From positions 10,785,338 to 10,849,337 of the forward strand of contig NC_088302.1 in the NCBI RefSeq assembly GCF_032854445.1: DNA of 64,000 nucleotides, in the 5' to 3' direction. Position numbers and translations under genes: made by a program. Under the pieces are notes generated by a model. The model saw only the letters and a list, made by a program, of their open reading frames with translations, did not search any database and was not told the DNA's origin. Origin of the DNA: Liolophura sinensis (lineage: Eukaryota; Mollusca; Polyplacophora; Chitonida; Chitonidae). Position 1 is the first letter of the stretch, and every line of letters starts with the position of its first letter. This document shows positions 38,268 to 49,239 of the stretch, piece after piece.

Positions 38268-38402
38268 GAGGTGAGACGGTAAGACGGTAAGACAGTGAGA
38301 CGGTAAGACGGTAAGACGGTAAGACGATAAGACGGTAAGACGGTAAGACGGTGAGACGATAAGACGGTAAGACGGTAAGACGGTAAGACGGTAAGACGAG
38401 AA
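38268..38402 (+). repeat. 9-bp tandem repeat (gtaagacg)
   Basis: About 14 copies of gtaagacgg with a few changes, upstream of the SRCR gene start. Confidence 0.9.
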
Positions 38403-38502
38403 TTTACTCCATAGTTGACGCGTTGAATAGGATCCATAACTAATGTTTTACTAAATTCTTGACTTCGCATATTAAATATGAGTTTGTTACAAAGTAAAGT
38501 AA

Positions 38503-38760
38503 CATTTATTTATTGATTTGATTGGTGTTTTATGCCCTACTTAAAAATATTTCACTTATAAGACGGCGGACAGCATTATGGTGAGAGGAAACAGAGCGGA
38601 GTACGGTGGAACCCACGACCATCCGCACGCTACTGACAGACCTACTTACAGCCAGAGAGGAAGCCAGCACGAGCTGGACGAACTTACAGCGAGAGGCTCT
38701 TGGGTCACTACACCGCGCTGGCGCATTAACCAGCCCGGCCACAGAACCCTCGGTGAGAGC
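38503..38760 (-). mobile_element. tRNA-derived SINE, near full length
   Basis: Reverse orientation: tail tttatttattgatttgattg, core cacgaccatccgcacgctac, then acgagctggacgaact and a head ending gcgcattaaccagcccggcc. Confidence 0.78.
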
Positions 38761-39895
38761 TGTGAAAGCTCTAATAAAAACCCTGACTGGGGAAAATGGT
38801 GCGACCATTTCCCAGCTAGCACACTGTCGTCCCTGCTCTGCTCTTACTCTCTATATTGTACGTCTTAATTATACTATAATATCCAAAGAGAATGTCTTGT
38901 GTACCAAAACATATCTACGTTAGTAAATTAGACCACAGGGCGCAGATGTTCAAAACTGTTTTAAGAATTAAAACCAGATTTAAGCCAAGTCGTCAGTTTT
39001 GTACTTTACCTAAAAATATTGCTTACCATTATATTAAATATGAAATAAAACTGCTATTTTTATAATTTCACTTTATACAACTGCATTGGTTGCTGAATTT
39101 TGCTAACATTTTAAAAATATAATACAACTTAACACCAGTATGAGTGAACGCACTTTTGAACAACTGGGCCCAGATCCTTAGCCACATTACACTTGACACA
39201 TATAAATCTGATTGTTTTTGAATTGTAGATTCCATATACTTTTGTGCCTTTATGTATAGTACATCTGTGTGCCAGCAAATAAGCTGATGGACGGTCGAAG
39301 CTCATACATTCAGCGTAATTATCCTTTTCACTTTTGCTGCATTCTGGTGGCCACGCTGGAGAAGGTTAGAATTTTGTCAGGATTTCGGGAGGCCTAAATA
39401 CAAGAGTTTTTGAAACAAGTATTCGAGAAAAAACTGATGAAAAAGACTTCAAAATTGTGGATACTGGACAATTTTTCCTGTGATATATTATATTGTTTAA
39501 ATTTTGGCCTTTAATTAATTAAAAGCTAGTAGTTTAACCATTACAATCAGCCATATCTTTACCATGTTTAACTCCACTTGCGGATCACTCTTCGAAAGTG
39601 TAAGTTTTGCAGAGAATTTTATGAATCCAAGTCTGTTTTAGAAAAAATATATGTTTTTCAACTTTTATCGTGCGATTTTTTTCCACCCTACCTTCAGCAT
39701 AGTCTTGTATAAGTAGTCATCTTATGTTATCAGGTTTTGTCATTCTCAAGAGAACGAAAAAAGATCTATTAATATGATGTGTATAAGTCATTAAAATGCT
39801 ACCTACAGTGATCGGAACAAAACTGTAAATGTGGAAGCGCTAAAGTCTGTATTATATTTACTTTGCTAAAATTAATAGTGCGAGTGTTGTAATTT
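38761..39895. other. Intergenic, no gene seen
   Basis: AT-rich sequence upstream of the SRCR gene. No exon, array or known element recognised. Confidence 0.45.
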
Positions 39896-39898
39896 TCA

Positions 39899-40095
39899 CG
39901 GTCGCTGTGAGTTCAATCCAGCTCATGCTGGCTTCCTCTCAGGCCGTACGTGGGAAGGTCTGTCAGCAACCTGCGGATGGCTGTGGGTTTCCGCCGGGCT
40001 CTGCCAGGTTTCCTCTCACCATAATATTGGCCGCCGTGGTATAAGTGAAATATTCTTCAGTAGGGCGTAATAAACCAGTCAAATAAAATCAAATA
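39899..40095 (+). mobile_element. tRNA-derived SINE copy
   Basis: Begins in the B-box region (ggtcgctgtgagttcaatcc) and continues with the full core and tail (aagtgaaatattcttcagta, aataaaccagtcaaataaaa). The 5' head is missing. Confidence 0.78.
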
Positions 40096-40205
40096 AATCT
40101 AATTTTCATATTTTTTACACTGATAGGTGTAAATTTGTCGATCACTCGCGGCATCAGGCATCCATATTTTATAATGCATACAGATATATAGGCCAATGAC
40201 ACCAA

Positions 40206-40392
40206 TGCCATCGCTGTGAGCTCCAGCTCATGCTGGCTCCCTCTCTGGTCTTAAATGAGAAGAGAGAAGATCTGCCTACAACCTGCGACTGGTTATGAGC
40301 TTTCCCCGGGCTCTACTCGGTTTTCTTCCAGCCCTCATATAATTGAAATATTCTTGAGTACGGCGTAAAACTCCAGTGCAGACAAATCAAAT
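40206..40392 (+). mobile_element. tRNA-derived SINE copy
   Basis: A second copy just 110 bp downstream in the same orientation: cgctgtgagctccagctcat, gaagatctgcctacaacctg, aattgaaatattcttgagta. More diverged. Confidence 0.7.
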
Positions 40393-40569
40393 ACTGGAAC
40401 AGCCGCTATGCTTAATTAGTGCGCAGCGATATACTGTATATAAAGCGAACTTCCGCGATATTTACACGTACATAAAGCCTATTAAACTGCCTGTTAGGTG
40501 TGTAGGCGTAAGTGTAATTGTGCATGACGGATACACGCTTAGAAAATTAATCTCTTACATTTAACAGTA

Positions 40570-40800
40570 AATCTGTTGTCTGAGTGAACCTAGAATGTTT
40601 TCTGTTATTACTACACAATATTCTGTCATGTTCAACCATAATATCCTGTTAGTTTAATAGAATCGTTGTGTTCTATTAATAGAATATGTGTTATTTTTAA
40701 CAGAATAATCTGTTGCAATAACGGATTACATTCATCACTCATCAGATAACAGACTTTCTGTTAATCTGACGGATTATTTCTTTAGTGCAGTTATTAGTGA
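40570..40800 (+). repeat. Dispersed repeat, third family, copy 1
   Basis: Shares tagaatgttttctgttatta, taatatcctgttagt, gtgttatttttaacagaata and taatctgttgcaataac with 51815-52085, in direct orientation. It resembles a small TIR-less element; the ends are not defined. Confidence 0.6.
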
Positions 40801-41074
40801 AATCAGGTCTGCTATATCAGCCCAATTTCATTTCCGTGTACACACTACAAACAGGGCTTTTTTAGACGGACCTGAGAGCTGAATCGCACTAGGGCTTGAC
40901 AGTCAAGTCTGGGATAGGCAAATCCGGTTACATGCAGAACAATACAATATCGCCTACAAAAATCACAGATGTACACCCTCAGGCGTGTACTCTATAAACC
41001 AGTCTGTCAAACTGGCAGAATACTGTATGTACACATGTACGTTTTCTGAGTAACGTCAGAACAAATTATACATG

Positions 41075-41135
41075 TATGTACGCTTGAGGGTTTAACGTCG
41101 TGCTTAACAATTTTGAGTAATACGACGACGAGGGG
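41075..41135. mobile_element. Fragment of a second SINE family
   Basis: The stretch gagggtttaacgtcgtgctt, aacaattttgagtaa, tacgacgacga matches the piece at 49360-49435. Confidence 0.55.
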
Positions 41136-42235
41136 TGTACTATGTCTTCTTGTGACAGGGCGAGTCCATCCATGTCATGTTATCATGTTGTGTATAGCAT
41201 AGGGCTGAGCTCTTCTAGCATCACTCGGAAAACACAACATTACAAAAATATTATATCGTTTTTATGGTAAACATGGACTGCTTGGCTAACTTCACTTATA
41301 AGTTTATATTGTATGCTGATTATTTTTTTTGTTTCAGGCTCGTAAACTCAACAAACTACGGACATAAGATTATGAAATGAAATTTTAAAATATGCGTCTT
41401 ATATATACAGTGGCCATTTCGTAATAGTGACGATTCACCTTGCATGGAAAAGAAAGATGCACAGCATAAACGATGGGACCGGGAGTTCTTATTCAGGCAA
41501 AAGCGAATTGCGGACATCCTGAGCCCAGTTTCACAAAGAGGCGTAAGACATTTTCTTATCGTACATTTGTCGTACGATATTTTGTTGTATATGTGCGACT
41601 ATCGTACATGTAGGATATCTTTGTGAAACTGGCTCCAGTACGCTATAAGTCATTTATATAGCTGTTATTTGTGGGCAATATGGTAATACATAAAACAATG
41701 GCGTACCTCTTCCAGCACAATGGTGACTCGGGTCAGGAGGTGAATGAAGTTGGTATACGTGACACAGTAAGAGAGTCGGTTATCTACACGGGTACTTCAC
41801 TTTCTTCCCAGCATGAACTTGATCGCCGTAGTGTAAGTGAACAGTTATTGTACTTTTATCGACAAAGTCTTAGTGGTGCGTTCATTGCATGAACGGTTAT
41901 CGTAATCGGAGTAAAGAGTCACAATATATTGAGGACCTCTCCGAATAGAAGCATCAGCTTGCCGCTCTTTTCCACGTGAACTGAAGAATCCGTGTTGACG
42001 CCGGTTTTGTTCGCTTAGATGTCAACATTGTGTAACGCAGTTCCGGATGTTGTGTATATAACTGTACATACAGCCGAGCCGATACTAGCTTGTGATTTAC
42101 CGGAATTTTCCGTTACGCACAACGCGTGAATCATCAGTTTAATTATAAAACCAATCCAGCTGTCAATAAGGAGCGGCTGGTTTTTTTCCATGGCTGTCTA
42201 AAGATATATTGTACCATACAAGAGTAGACAGAGTA
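41136..42235. other. Intergenic, no gene seen
   Basis: A short palindromic region surrounds 41540-41640 (tttcacaaagaggcgtaaga and aggatatctttgtgaaactg pair imperfectly), probably a small foldback element. No exon recognised. Confidence 0.4.
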
Positions 42236-42500
42236 CTTGTTTATTTATTTATTTATAGTATTGGGGTTTTACGCCTTACTCTTAAGTATTTCACCTATGT
42301 ACGAAGGCGGCCAGTAACGTGGCTGGAGGAAATCTGGTAGAGGCTGGAGGAAATCTATGACCATCCACATGTTGCTGGCAGATCTCCACACGTACGACCG
42401 CAGAGGAAACAAGAATAAGCTCACAGTGACAACATTGACAAGAGGCTTCCGAGCCGAAGTGCTGCACTAGTAGGATAACCGTGGGGCCACGAAAACCCCT
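42236..42500 (-). mobile_element. tRNA-derived SINE, near full length, degraded
   Basis: Tail tttatttatttatagtattg, core ccatccacatgttgctggca, head side taggataaccgtggggccac. It contains a short internal duplication (gctggaggaaatct twice). Confidence 0.7.
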
Positions 42501-43550
42501 AGTAATGTGTATATATAGGCTTACTATGCGCAGCCGTCACCTGAACGACAAAATGTTTGCCGGTATGCGGACAATATCTAGGTTGGTTTATAAGCAAATA
42601 ATTGCTATTGGTAATGTTCCCTTCTAAAGTCTGAAAATGAAATATTTGCCATGTTTTTACCACAAAGGTATGAAGCACCCGGATAGAAAATTATCACTTT
42701 GTATCGTGCGGTATAGACTTACGGAGAAAGTTTATCACAGCTACATTGTCAAATGACGCCGGAGTCTCAGGGTATAGATGTTTGGAAGAAAATGTGGAAC
42801 TGAAAATACAAAGATTTATAATAGGCTATGTTCATTGCAACTTCAAAATATGTTATATATACATGTGTGTCTAAATATATACACATGTATGTCGCTCTTT
42901 TCATTGTGAAACACAGCTCATGCAGAACTGTTTTAGTTCAGCGGTTGTGTGTTGTAGTCACTAAAACTGTGATGTTCAGTCGAGACATTTGGTCTTAAAC
43001 AACCAAACTCATTTTACCTAAAATCCGGTTTATTAGTGATTAAGGAATGGTTTATAGCTTTTCTGCGGTGCACAATTTTACCTGAAGTTCACCAATTCAT
43101 ATTGTTATATTCTGAAACAACACAAAATAGGGACCTGTAAGAATATTGCCCATATAGGATAATTTCGGGTCTCGCTGGCACAGTCATCATGAATGATCAT
43201 TGGTGGCATTGTTATTCAAGTAAGCAGAGAGCACTGCTGTTTTATGATTTAAGAGACTTTACTTTTTAAGGGTTGGGGAACTCTCTGATTTCATAGATAC
43301 CAAAGGGCGGTTGAAGTTGTTAGGAACACCGTCTGTAAACATTGTACTATACTTTTTTTATTTGTCAGTGTCTGACCTACATATTCCCACTGTGTACGTT
43401 ATAGCCGGCACTGTAATTCAGTCGAGCGTCGTCGAGGTTTCGGTGTTTATGAATTTAGTGCCATTGTACATAGGGTATACATTCTGGAAACATGTATCGG
43501 TGCTGTAAACATGTTCACGATCAAACCATCTAAGATTTTCTGTACTTTAG
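42501..43550. other. Intergenic, no gene seen
   Basis: No recognisable element or coding exon. Confidence 0.4.
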
Positions 43551-43564
43551 TCTATAAATATGAG
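43550..43564 (+). promoter_or_regulatory. TATA-box-like sequence
   Basis: tctataaatatgagc matches a strong TATA context and is followed 30-40 bp later by a 26-bp tandem repeat. No gene downstream was recognised, so this may be the promoter of a decayed element or chance. Confidence 0.2.
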
Positions 43565-43583
43565 CGACGGAGTTGTGAAGCTT

Positions 43584-43735
43584 GCAGTCATTTATTCAAG
43601 AACATTTGAGAGCAGTCATTTATTCAAGCCCATTTGAGAGCAGTCATTTATTCAAGCCCATTTGAGAGCAGTCATTTATTCAAGCCCATTTGAGAGCAGT
43701 CATTTATTCAAGCCCATTTGAGAGCAGTAATATTT
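43584..43735 (+). repeat. 26-bp tandem repeat (gagcagtcatttattcaagc)
   Basis: Five to six near-perfect copies of gagcagtcatttattcaagc plus ccattt. Confidence 0.92.
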
Positions 43736-43739
43736 ACTG

Positions 43740-44600
43740 TGAAGGATTTTGCTGGGGTTGGAGATATCGGCTTTCAACCATTCGACAGTCGTCATTTCTG
43801 TACGCAGTACTTTGTGAGCTTGTACTTCGCCACTTGCTGTTTCTTGAGACGTTATTTTGGAGCTTGTGTCGCTCATTCTCTCTTTGTGCAATTGCGTACA
43901 TTTCATCCCAGTTTACCCTGAAAGTAACTTTGAGTATCTTCCCGAGGAGTGAAACTTACATCGACAGCTCGGCATCACGGCCTCTACTGTCAAGCGGTCC
44001 GCCCTAAGAAGTTACCCATTCACAGGCACTTGGGGAATAAAAGATCGCCAGCGTGCCGCGCCCACTACCGCTTGTCATCCTGTTCATCCGTCGATTGAGG
44101 AATTCCTCTCGTCCGTGAATTCTGTGTTAACGTGGACTGACTATCCTTTGAAAGTCGGAATATTCCATCCGGATTTAGACGCTGTCATCTGTCAGATACT
44201 ATATATTTTGTTACTAGTCATATTGTTTTGTATATTATTGTTGTCAGTTGTTTTATTTGTCTGTTTCTTCCAAATGTATGTATTGAAACGTCTTTCTTAT
44301 TCAAACGTCTTCGTGTTTCTTCGTTTGATCTTGTGCAAGCCCTATCGCTTATCGGAGAGTCTAACAAGCCAGTTGTTTCTCATCTTTACTCTCCGATAGT
44401 GGTACCTTTACAAAGTACCTCAACCCACGATAGGTATCTTGTTTTAAGTGTCAAGATCCTATAATGAAGGTGTTCTCTTGCAACAATCCCATGCCAAGGG
44501 CCAATTCCACAAGGCCAATTTTGACTAAAGTCGAAACTTGAAATACGATTGTAGAGTTTATTTTGGGGGCCTGTAAATTACAATTTTGACGGCCTCATCA
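43740..44600 (+). other. Unassigned region with short frames, no supported gene
   Basis: Several frames of 67-105 codons occur; one (44115-44399) contains a hydrophobic stretch. None matches a family I recognise, and no splice structure is evident. Confidence 0.3.
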
Positions 44601-44639
44601 ATGTTATCTTAAGATAAATGTGTGTCAAGAAACTGGGGT

Positions 44640-45375
44640 GATAAGGAAACTTCACAACACCTGTAAGGCTGGTTAGGGACGTTCACAACACCTGTAGAAC
44701 TGCTTAGAACGTATTCACAACACCTGTAAGGCTGTTTAGGGACGTTCACAACGCCTGTAGGACTGCTTAGAACATATTTACAACACCTGTAAGGCTGTTT
44801 AGGGACGTTCACAACGCCTGTAGAACTGCTTAGAACGTATTCACAACACCTGTAAGGCTGTTTAGGGACGTTCACAACGCCTGTAGGACTGCTTAGAACG
44901 TATTCACAAAACCTGTAAGGCTGTTTAGGGACGTTCACAACGCCTGTAGGACTGCTTAGAACGTATTCACAATGCATGTAAGGCTGTTTAGGGACGTTCA
45001 CAACGCCTGTAGGACTGCTTAGAACGTATTCACAATGCATGTAAGGCTGTTTAGGTACGTTCACAACGCCTGTAGTACTGCTTAAAACGTATTCACAATG
45101 CATGTAAGGCTGTTTAGGGACGTTCACAACGCCTGTAGGACTGCTTAGAACGTATTCACAAAACCTGTAAGGCTGTTTAGGGACGTTCACAACGCCTGTA
45201 GGACTGCTTAGAACGTATTCACAATGCATGTAAGGCTGTTTAGGGACGTTCACAACGCCTGTAGGACTGCTTAGAACGTATTTACAATGCATGTAAGGCT
45301 GTTTAGGTACGTTCACAACGCCTGTAGTACTGCTTAAAACGTATTCACAAAACCTGTAAGGCTGTTTAGAAGGCA
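44640..45375. repeat. 63-bp minisatellite
   Basis: About 11-12 copies of a 63-bp unit (cacaacgcctgtaggactgc, ttagaacgtattcacaatgc, atgtaaggctgtttagggac, gtt). It can be seen as two related halves of about 31 bp. Since 63 is a multiple of three, the minus strand shows a 261-codon frame of 21-residue repeats. No other sign of coding. Confidence 0.93.
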
Positions 45376-45716
45376 TTACCAGTTCATTGTACAAGCTCTT
45401 TATAATTAAAGCGTATGCATATGAACAATACAGACTGGGAATGCATTTGGTATATTAAATAGAATAACAGCATTGAATTAATGATTGGAGTATTGAGTTG
45501 TAGTGTTGTCTCCAAATACTTGAGGTAAATATCGGTCTCATACGCTACCAAAATATTAAACTTTTTACCTCGGAGTCGATGGAGATTAACTGGTGATAAA
45601 CAGAGAGCAGAGCAAAGCCCGTATTCTTAATCTCTAAAGGTCATAAGAAAAATCCACTACAATATGCACTGAGCTACCTTTGTGGGTCATAATTTGCACT
45701 GGTAAACTAAAAAGAT

Positions 45717-45958
45717 TTATATTTATTTATTTAATTAATTAATTTGTGCTTTACGGCCCTCTCAGGAAGGAATATTTTGGTCAGGACTATGGTGGGAGGA
45801 AATCCACAACCATCTGCGGGATGCTGATAGACCTGTCCACGTAGTACCGGGGAGGATGCCAACCGCTTGAATCCACAGCGATCTCATTAGTGAGAGTTTA
45901 CTGCATGGATACATGTGTTGCGCTAGCACGCTGACCACTACGTCACGGAGCCCGCCAA
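45717..45958 (-). mobile_element. tRNA-derived SINE, near full length
   Basis: Tail atttatttaattaattaatt, core caaccatctgcgggatgctg, head side agcacgctgaccactacgtc followed by acggagcccgcc, an A-box side in reverse complement. Confidence 0.75.
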
Positions 45959-46524
45959 CACCCCACCCCCGAGTGGTTTATAGGTTTATTATTTTAGACG
46001 TAACAAACGTTGGCGATAAGTGGTTTTCCTTCTTGACCTACATGTATGTACGGCTTCTCTCAGTTAATGATGGTTTCGAAAATTTTATTAATGACTTTTT
46101 ATTCTTTAGTGACAAAAGCAGACACAAAACCAAGCTCCACATTACAAAGATGTTATATTACCAACCAGAGTAAAAGCAGGTATGCCGTATATACACACTG
46201 GGTATTAGAACTGTAGATATCAGGTCAATTTCCCGTGGTAAAATACAGAATTACGCTTCCGAAGCTTTGATAATAAACTATGGCAACAAAAGTTTCTTCC
46301 AAGGCACCTGTAAGATGCCAAATTAAGCCATGTTAATGGTGATGTATATTCCCGACATAATAAATAGATTACTAAAGTGATCGGAATGTTCAGATTATAT
46401 GTGTCAAGTATATATGAATTGAGATTTCCAAATAAACTTTATAAAAGTATTATTATCATGTGGATGTAAGATTCCTTGTTTAATTGTTAAAAAGAATGCA
46501 AATGAATGACCCTTCGTTAATGCC

Positions 46525-46790
46525 TTTATTTATTTGATTGCTGGTTAACACTACACCAAAAATTCCTTCACATGTGCAACGTCGGTTAAGTGTATGCCTG
46601 GAGATTGCCCGGATGCAGAGGGAAACCACTCACCTTCGGTAAGTTACTGACCGACTTTACCATGCTTGACAAACACTGTTTAACTAGCATAGGACTAAAG
46701 TGTAGACACCGCGGGCTGCCTTTCCCGCATCAGTGTGGTTCTGGTATAAAGTCCAGGAGGAAAGTGTCCATCTCGCATTCACAGCCACTA
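46525..46790. repeat. Dispersed repeat, second family
   Basis: Has tttatttgattgctggttaa and, further in, gggaaaccactcaccttcgg followed by taagttactgac, as at 20040 and 22140. Confidence 0.5.
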
Positions 46791-46954
46791 TACAGAACTT
46801 CAAAACATTTACCATCTGTTTCTCTACGATAAAATACTTCTAAAACATATACCTAGTTTATGGGGTATCATCACAGTCTATCGATTAGCTTCAGAATGTA
46901 CATATCAAGACAACACCATAGTTATACAGAAATGAGTTGGTTGTGACCTCTTAA

Positions 46955-47155
46955 AATAAAGTTCTTCCTTACCTCTTACAAATCAAAGATCTTCCTTACC
47001 TCTTACAAAATAAAGATCTTCCTTAGCTCTTACAAAATAAAGGTCTTCCTAACCTCTTACAAAATAAAGATCTTCCTTACGTATTACAAAATAAAGATCT
47101 TCCTTACCTCTTACAAAATAAAGGCCTTCCTTACCTCTTTCAAAATACATTACCA
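46955..47155 (+). repeat. 27-bp tandem repeat (cttacctcttacaaaataaa)
   Basis: About seven copies of a 27-bp unit with gatcttcc. Confidence 0.92.
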
Positions 47156-47727
47156 GGCAAGAAATGGCTTAATAATTCCAAACCAATATCACCACATGTA
47201 AATCTGAAACAACCAGTGACTAGAACCAGGAAAAGCCTAAAATATATCATACGAAACGAAAACTTTAAAAAAAAAAACCCATTTAAAAGTTGAAAATTTT
47301 AAAAGACATATCAAAACCCTATATTATAACTTGCAAGGCACTGATAAAAACACAAATTATACCAATTTAATTAGAATTACAACAACCAAATGACTCTCAC
47401 TATTTAAACTCTCCATCTACGGTCAAATGCACAATGTCAGCTCTTGCCAGCATTACCGCGTGCTGTAATTGACATTTTATTGGACAAATGATCGGTTGAA
47501 CAGATTAATCAGCCACTTTATAAGACTGGGAATTGAATACATGGTACATTGTGGTATAACGTCATCATATGGGTGTATAGTAACCTGGTAATTATAGCCT
47601 ATAGAAATCTGGCCTCATGGGAGTGTGTTTTACTTACATTATTATATCTTTCATATGTGTATCCAGAAATCCATGGGCCTCGTGGCAATCAACATTACAC
47701 ACATAGTTAAATATAAAATGAAAAGGG

Positions 47728-47960
47728 GGGACTCCGTGGCAGAGAGGATTAGAGCGCCAGCAGGCAGCAATGACCCAAGAATCTCCCACCAATGCGGTCG
47801 CTGTGAGTTCAAACCCAGCTCATGCTGGCTTCTCTGCGGTCGTACGTGCGGAAGGTCTGTCAACACCCTCCGGATGGTCATTGGTTTCCCCGGATTCAGC
47901 CCTGTTAATAAATAAATAAAAAATGTAAAATTCCTTGAGTAGGCTACAGATGAAGTAAAT
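47728..47960 (+). mobile_element. tRNA-derived SINE, near full length; best head in the window
   Basis: The tRNA-like head is clear: gggggactccgtggcagaga with an A-box-like tggcagagaggatta and a B-box-like gagttcaaacccagc, then the core cgtacgtgcggaaggtctgt and a tail with aaataaataaa. These internal pol III elements show the SINE origin. It is not a functional tRNA gene. Confidence 0.8.
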
Positions 47961-48740
47961 AAGTACAAGTTGTATAAACCAGTGGAGCACTGGCTTCACC
48001 CATGGTAGTATAGTGTATAAAAGTAACTATACACCTTTTAAAAAATGAGAAGAAAACTCATTTTGGCAATGTAATGGCAATGTAATTAGCACATACAGGT
48101 ATAACAGTGAACATATATGTAGCTATCACAGGCGCAAGCTGGTAAATCAGATATCTGGTAACACTTGCTTAAAGCCTTTAAAAATTACCTGTAAAAGCAA
48201 AACAAATCAAATAAATGCCGTACAATGCCCTAAATACCACTGGGCAATGAGCGCAGTTGCAAGAGACAGGCTGTTTACGAGATAATACAGACCCAGGACC
48301 AACGACCTTGAAAAACAGGCCGAGGTCAATGACGATTGCTTTCTTCTACATGTAACATGTTGCACAAATTTCACTTCAATTACGTAAAAACTTGAAGACG
48401 AACTATCGTACTTACAGGACTGCCGCAGAATATAATATAAATGTGCCTGTTAGAAAAAACCAAGGTCATGAACGATTAATTCTTCCCAGTGCCCACGTGT
48501 ACATGGGGTACAAATTTGGGAAACCAGACTATACTGGTCAACTTATTGCCGTGGGGTATAAACTATTGTAAACAAAATACTGTCACCAATGGTTGACGGT
48601 GGTACTGCAGTACTAGTGGTCTTTACAACTCCAGAGTTCCTGCCAATGACCTTCCTCTACTATGGCGCCCTGGACTGCAAGATTGGTACACAAATCTGGT
48701 AATGCTGACGTACGAGAATCACAGGTTGAATCCGCTAAAT
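47961..48740. other. Intergenic, no gene seen
   Basis: Loosely repeated segments (for example aaggtcaatgacgattg and aaggtcatgaacgattaa) suggest an old tandem repeat of about 130 bp. Confidence 0.4.
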
Positions 48741-48744
48741 CTGA

Positions 48745-49030
48745 CTAGGGATAAATTATAGATGCCTCTTTTATGGAGGAGGAGGTGTATCTTTGGAAGC
48801 TTCATCTTTCCCAAACAGCTCTCACTATGAGGATAATGCAGGCGTAATGATTTGGCGTAAACATCAGGGTCATCTCGCAGGAGGAGTGGGGAAAGAACCA
48901 AAAATCAAATCAGATGAAATCTGTAACGTGATGTCCACCAACGGCAATGGCGTGTTTGTTCCTTTGTAAACTTGTTTCACTTCTAACGTCCCTATCAATA
49001 TTATTTTGTGATAGCCCTATCTCCTTGTAG
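48745..49030 (-). pseudogene. Relic of a second SRCR receptor last exon and adjoining intron
   Basis: On the minus strand, tcctcatagtgagagctgtt and tgggaaagatgaagcttcca align without gaps to the tail exon of the SRCR gene (the PPSY region, around 12725-12770). The neighbouring intron also matches: caaaaatcaaatcag, then acgtccctatcaatattatt and gcatgtcagat correspond to 12836-12916. In the aligned frame there is an early TGA, and no other exons were found nearby, so it is a decayed 3' fragment. Confidence 0.6.
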
Positions 49031-49239
49031 CATGTCAGATGGCAACACGGCAACAGTACACAGACACTGGTTATGACACCTTACACACTAACACTACAGT
49101 AACACCAGATACGACACTGACCCTGTCACCAGATGAAACACCTTACACAGTTACAGTGCACCTACATCAGATTTGACATCTTATTCAGACACTGACACCA
49201 GATAAGACACCGAACTCAAACAAAACTAGAGGGTATTAC

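Noticed and set aside
38578-38923. Frames of about 100 codons
   Set aside because: They fall in a SINE copy; similar frames appear in other copies and are broken differently each time.
44115-44399. Possible membrane protein of 94 codons
   Set aside because: A hydrophobic stretch in AT-rich DNA with no homologue recognised, no splice sites and no conserved copy.
47740-47830. tRNA gene
   Set aside because: A-box and B-box-like motifs are present but there is no cloverleaf, and the unit is repeated many times with a common non-tRNA body; a SINE head.
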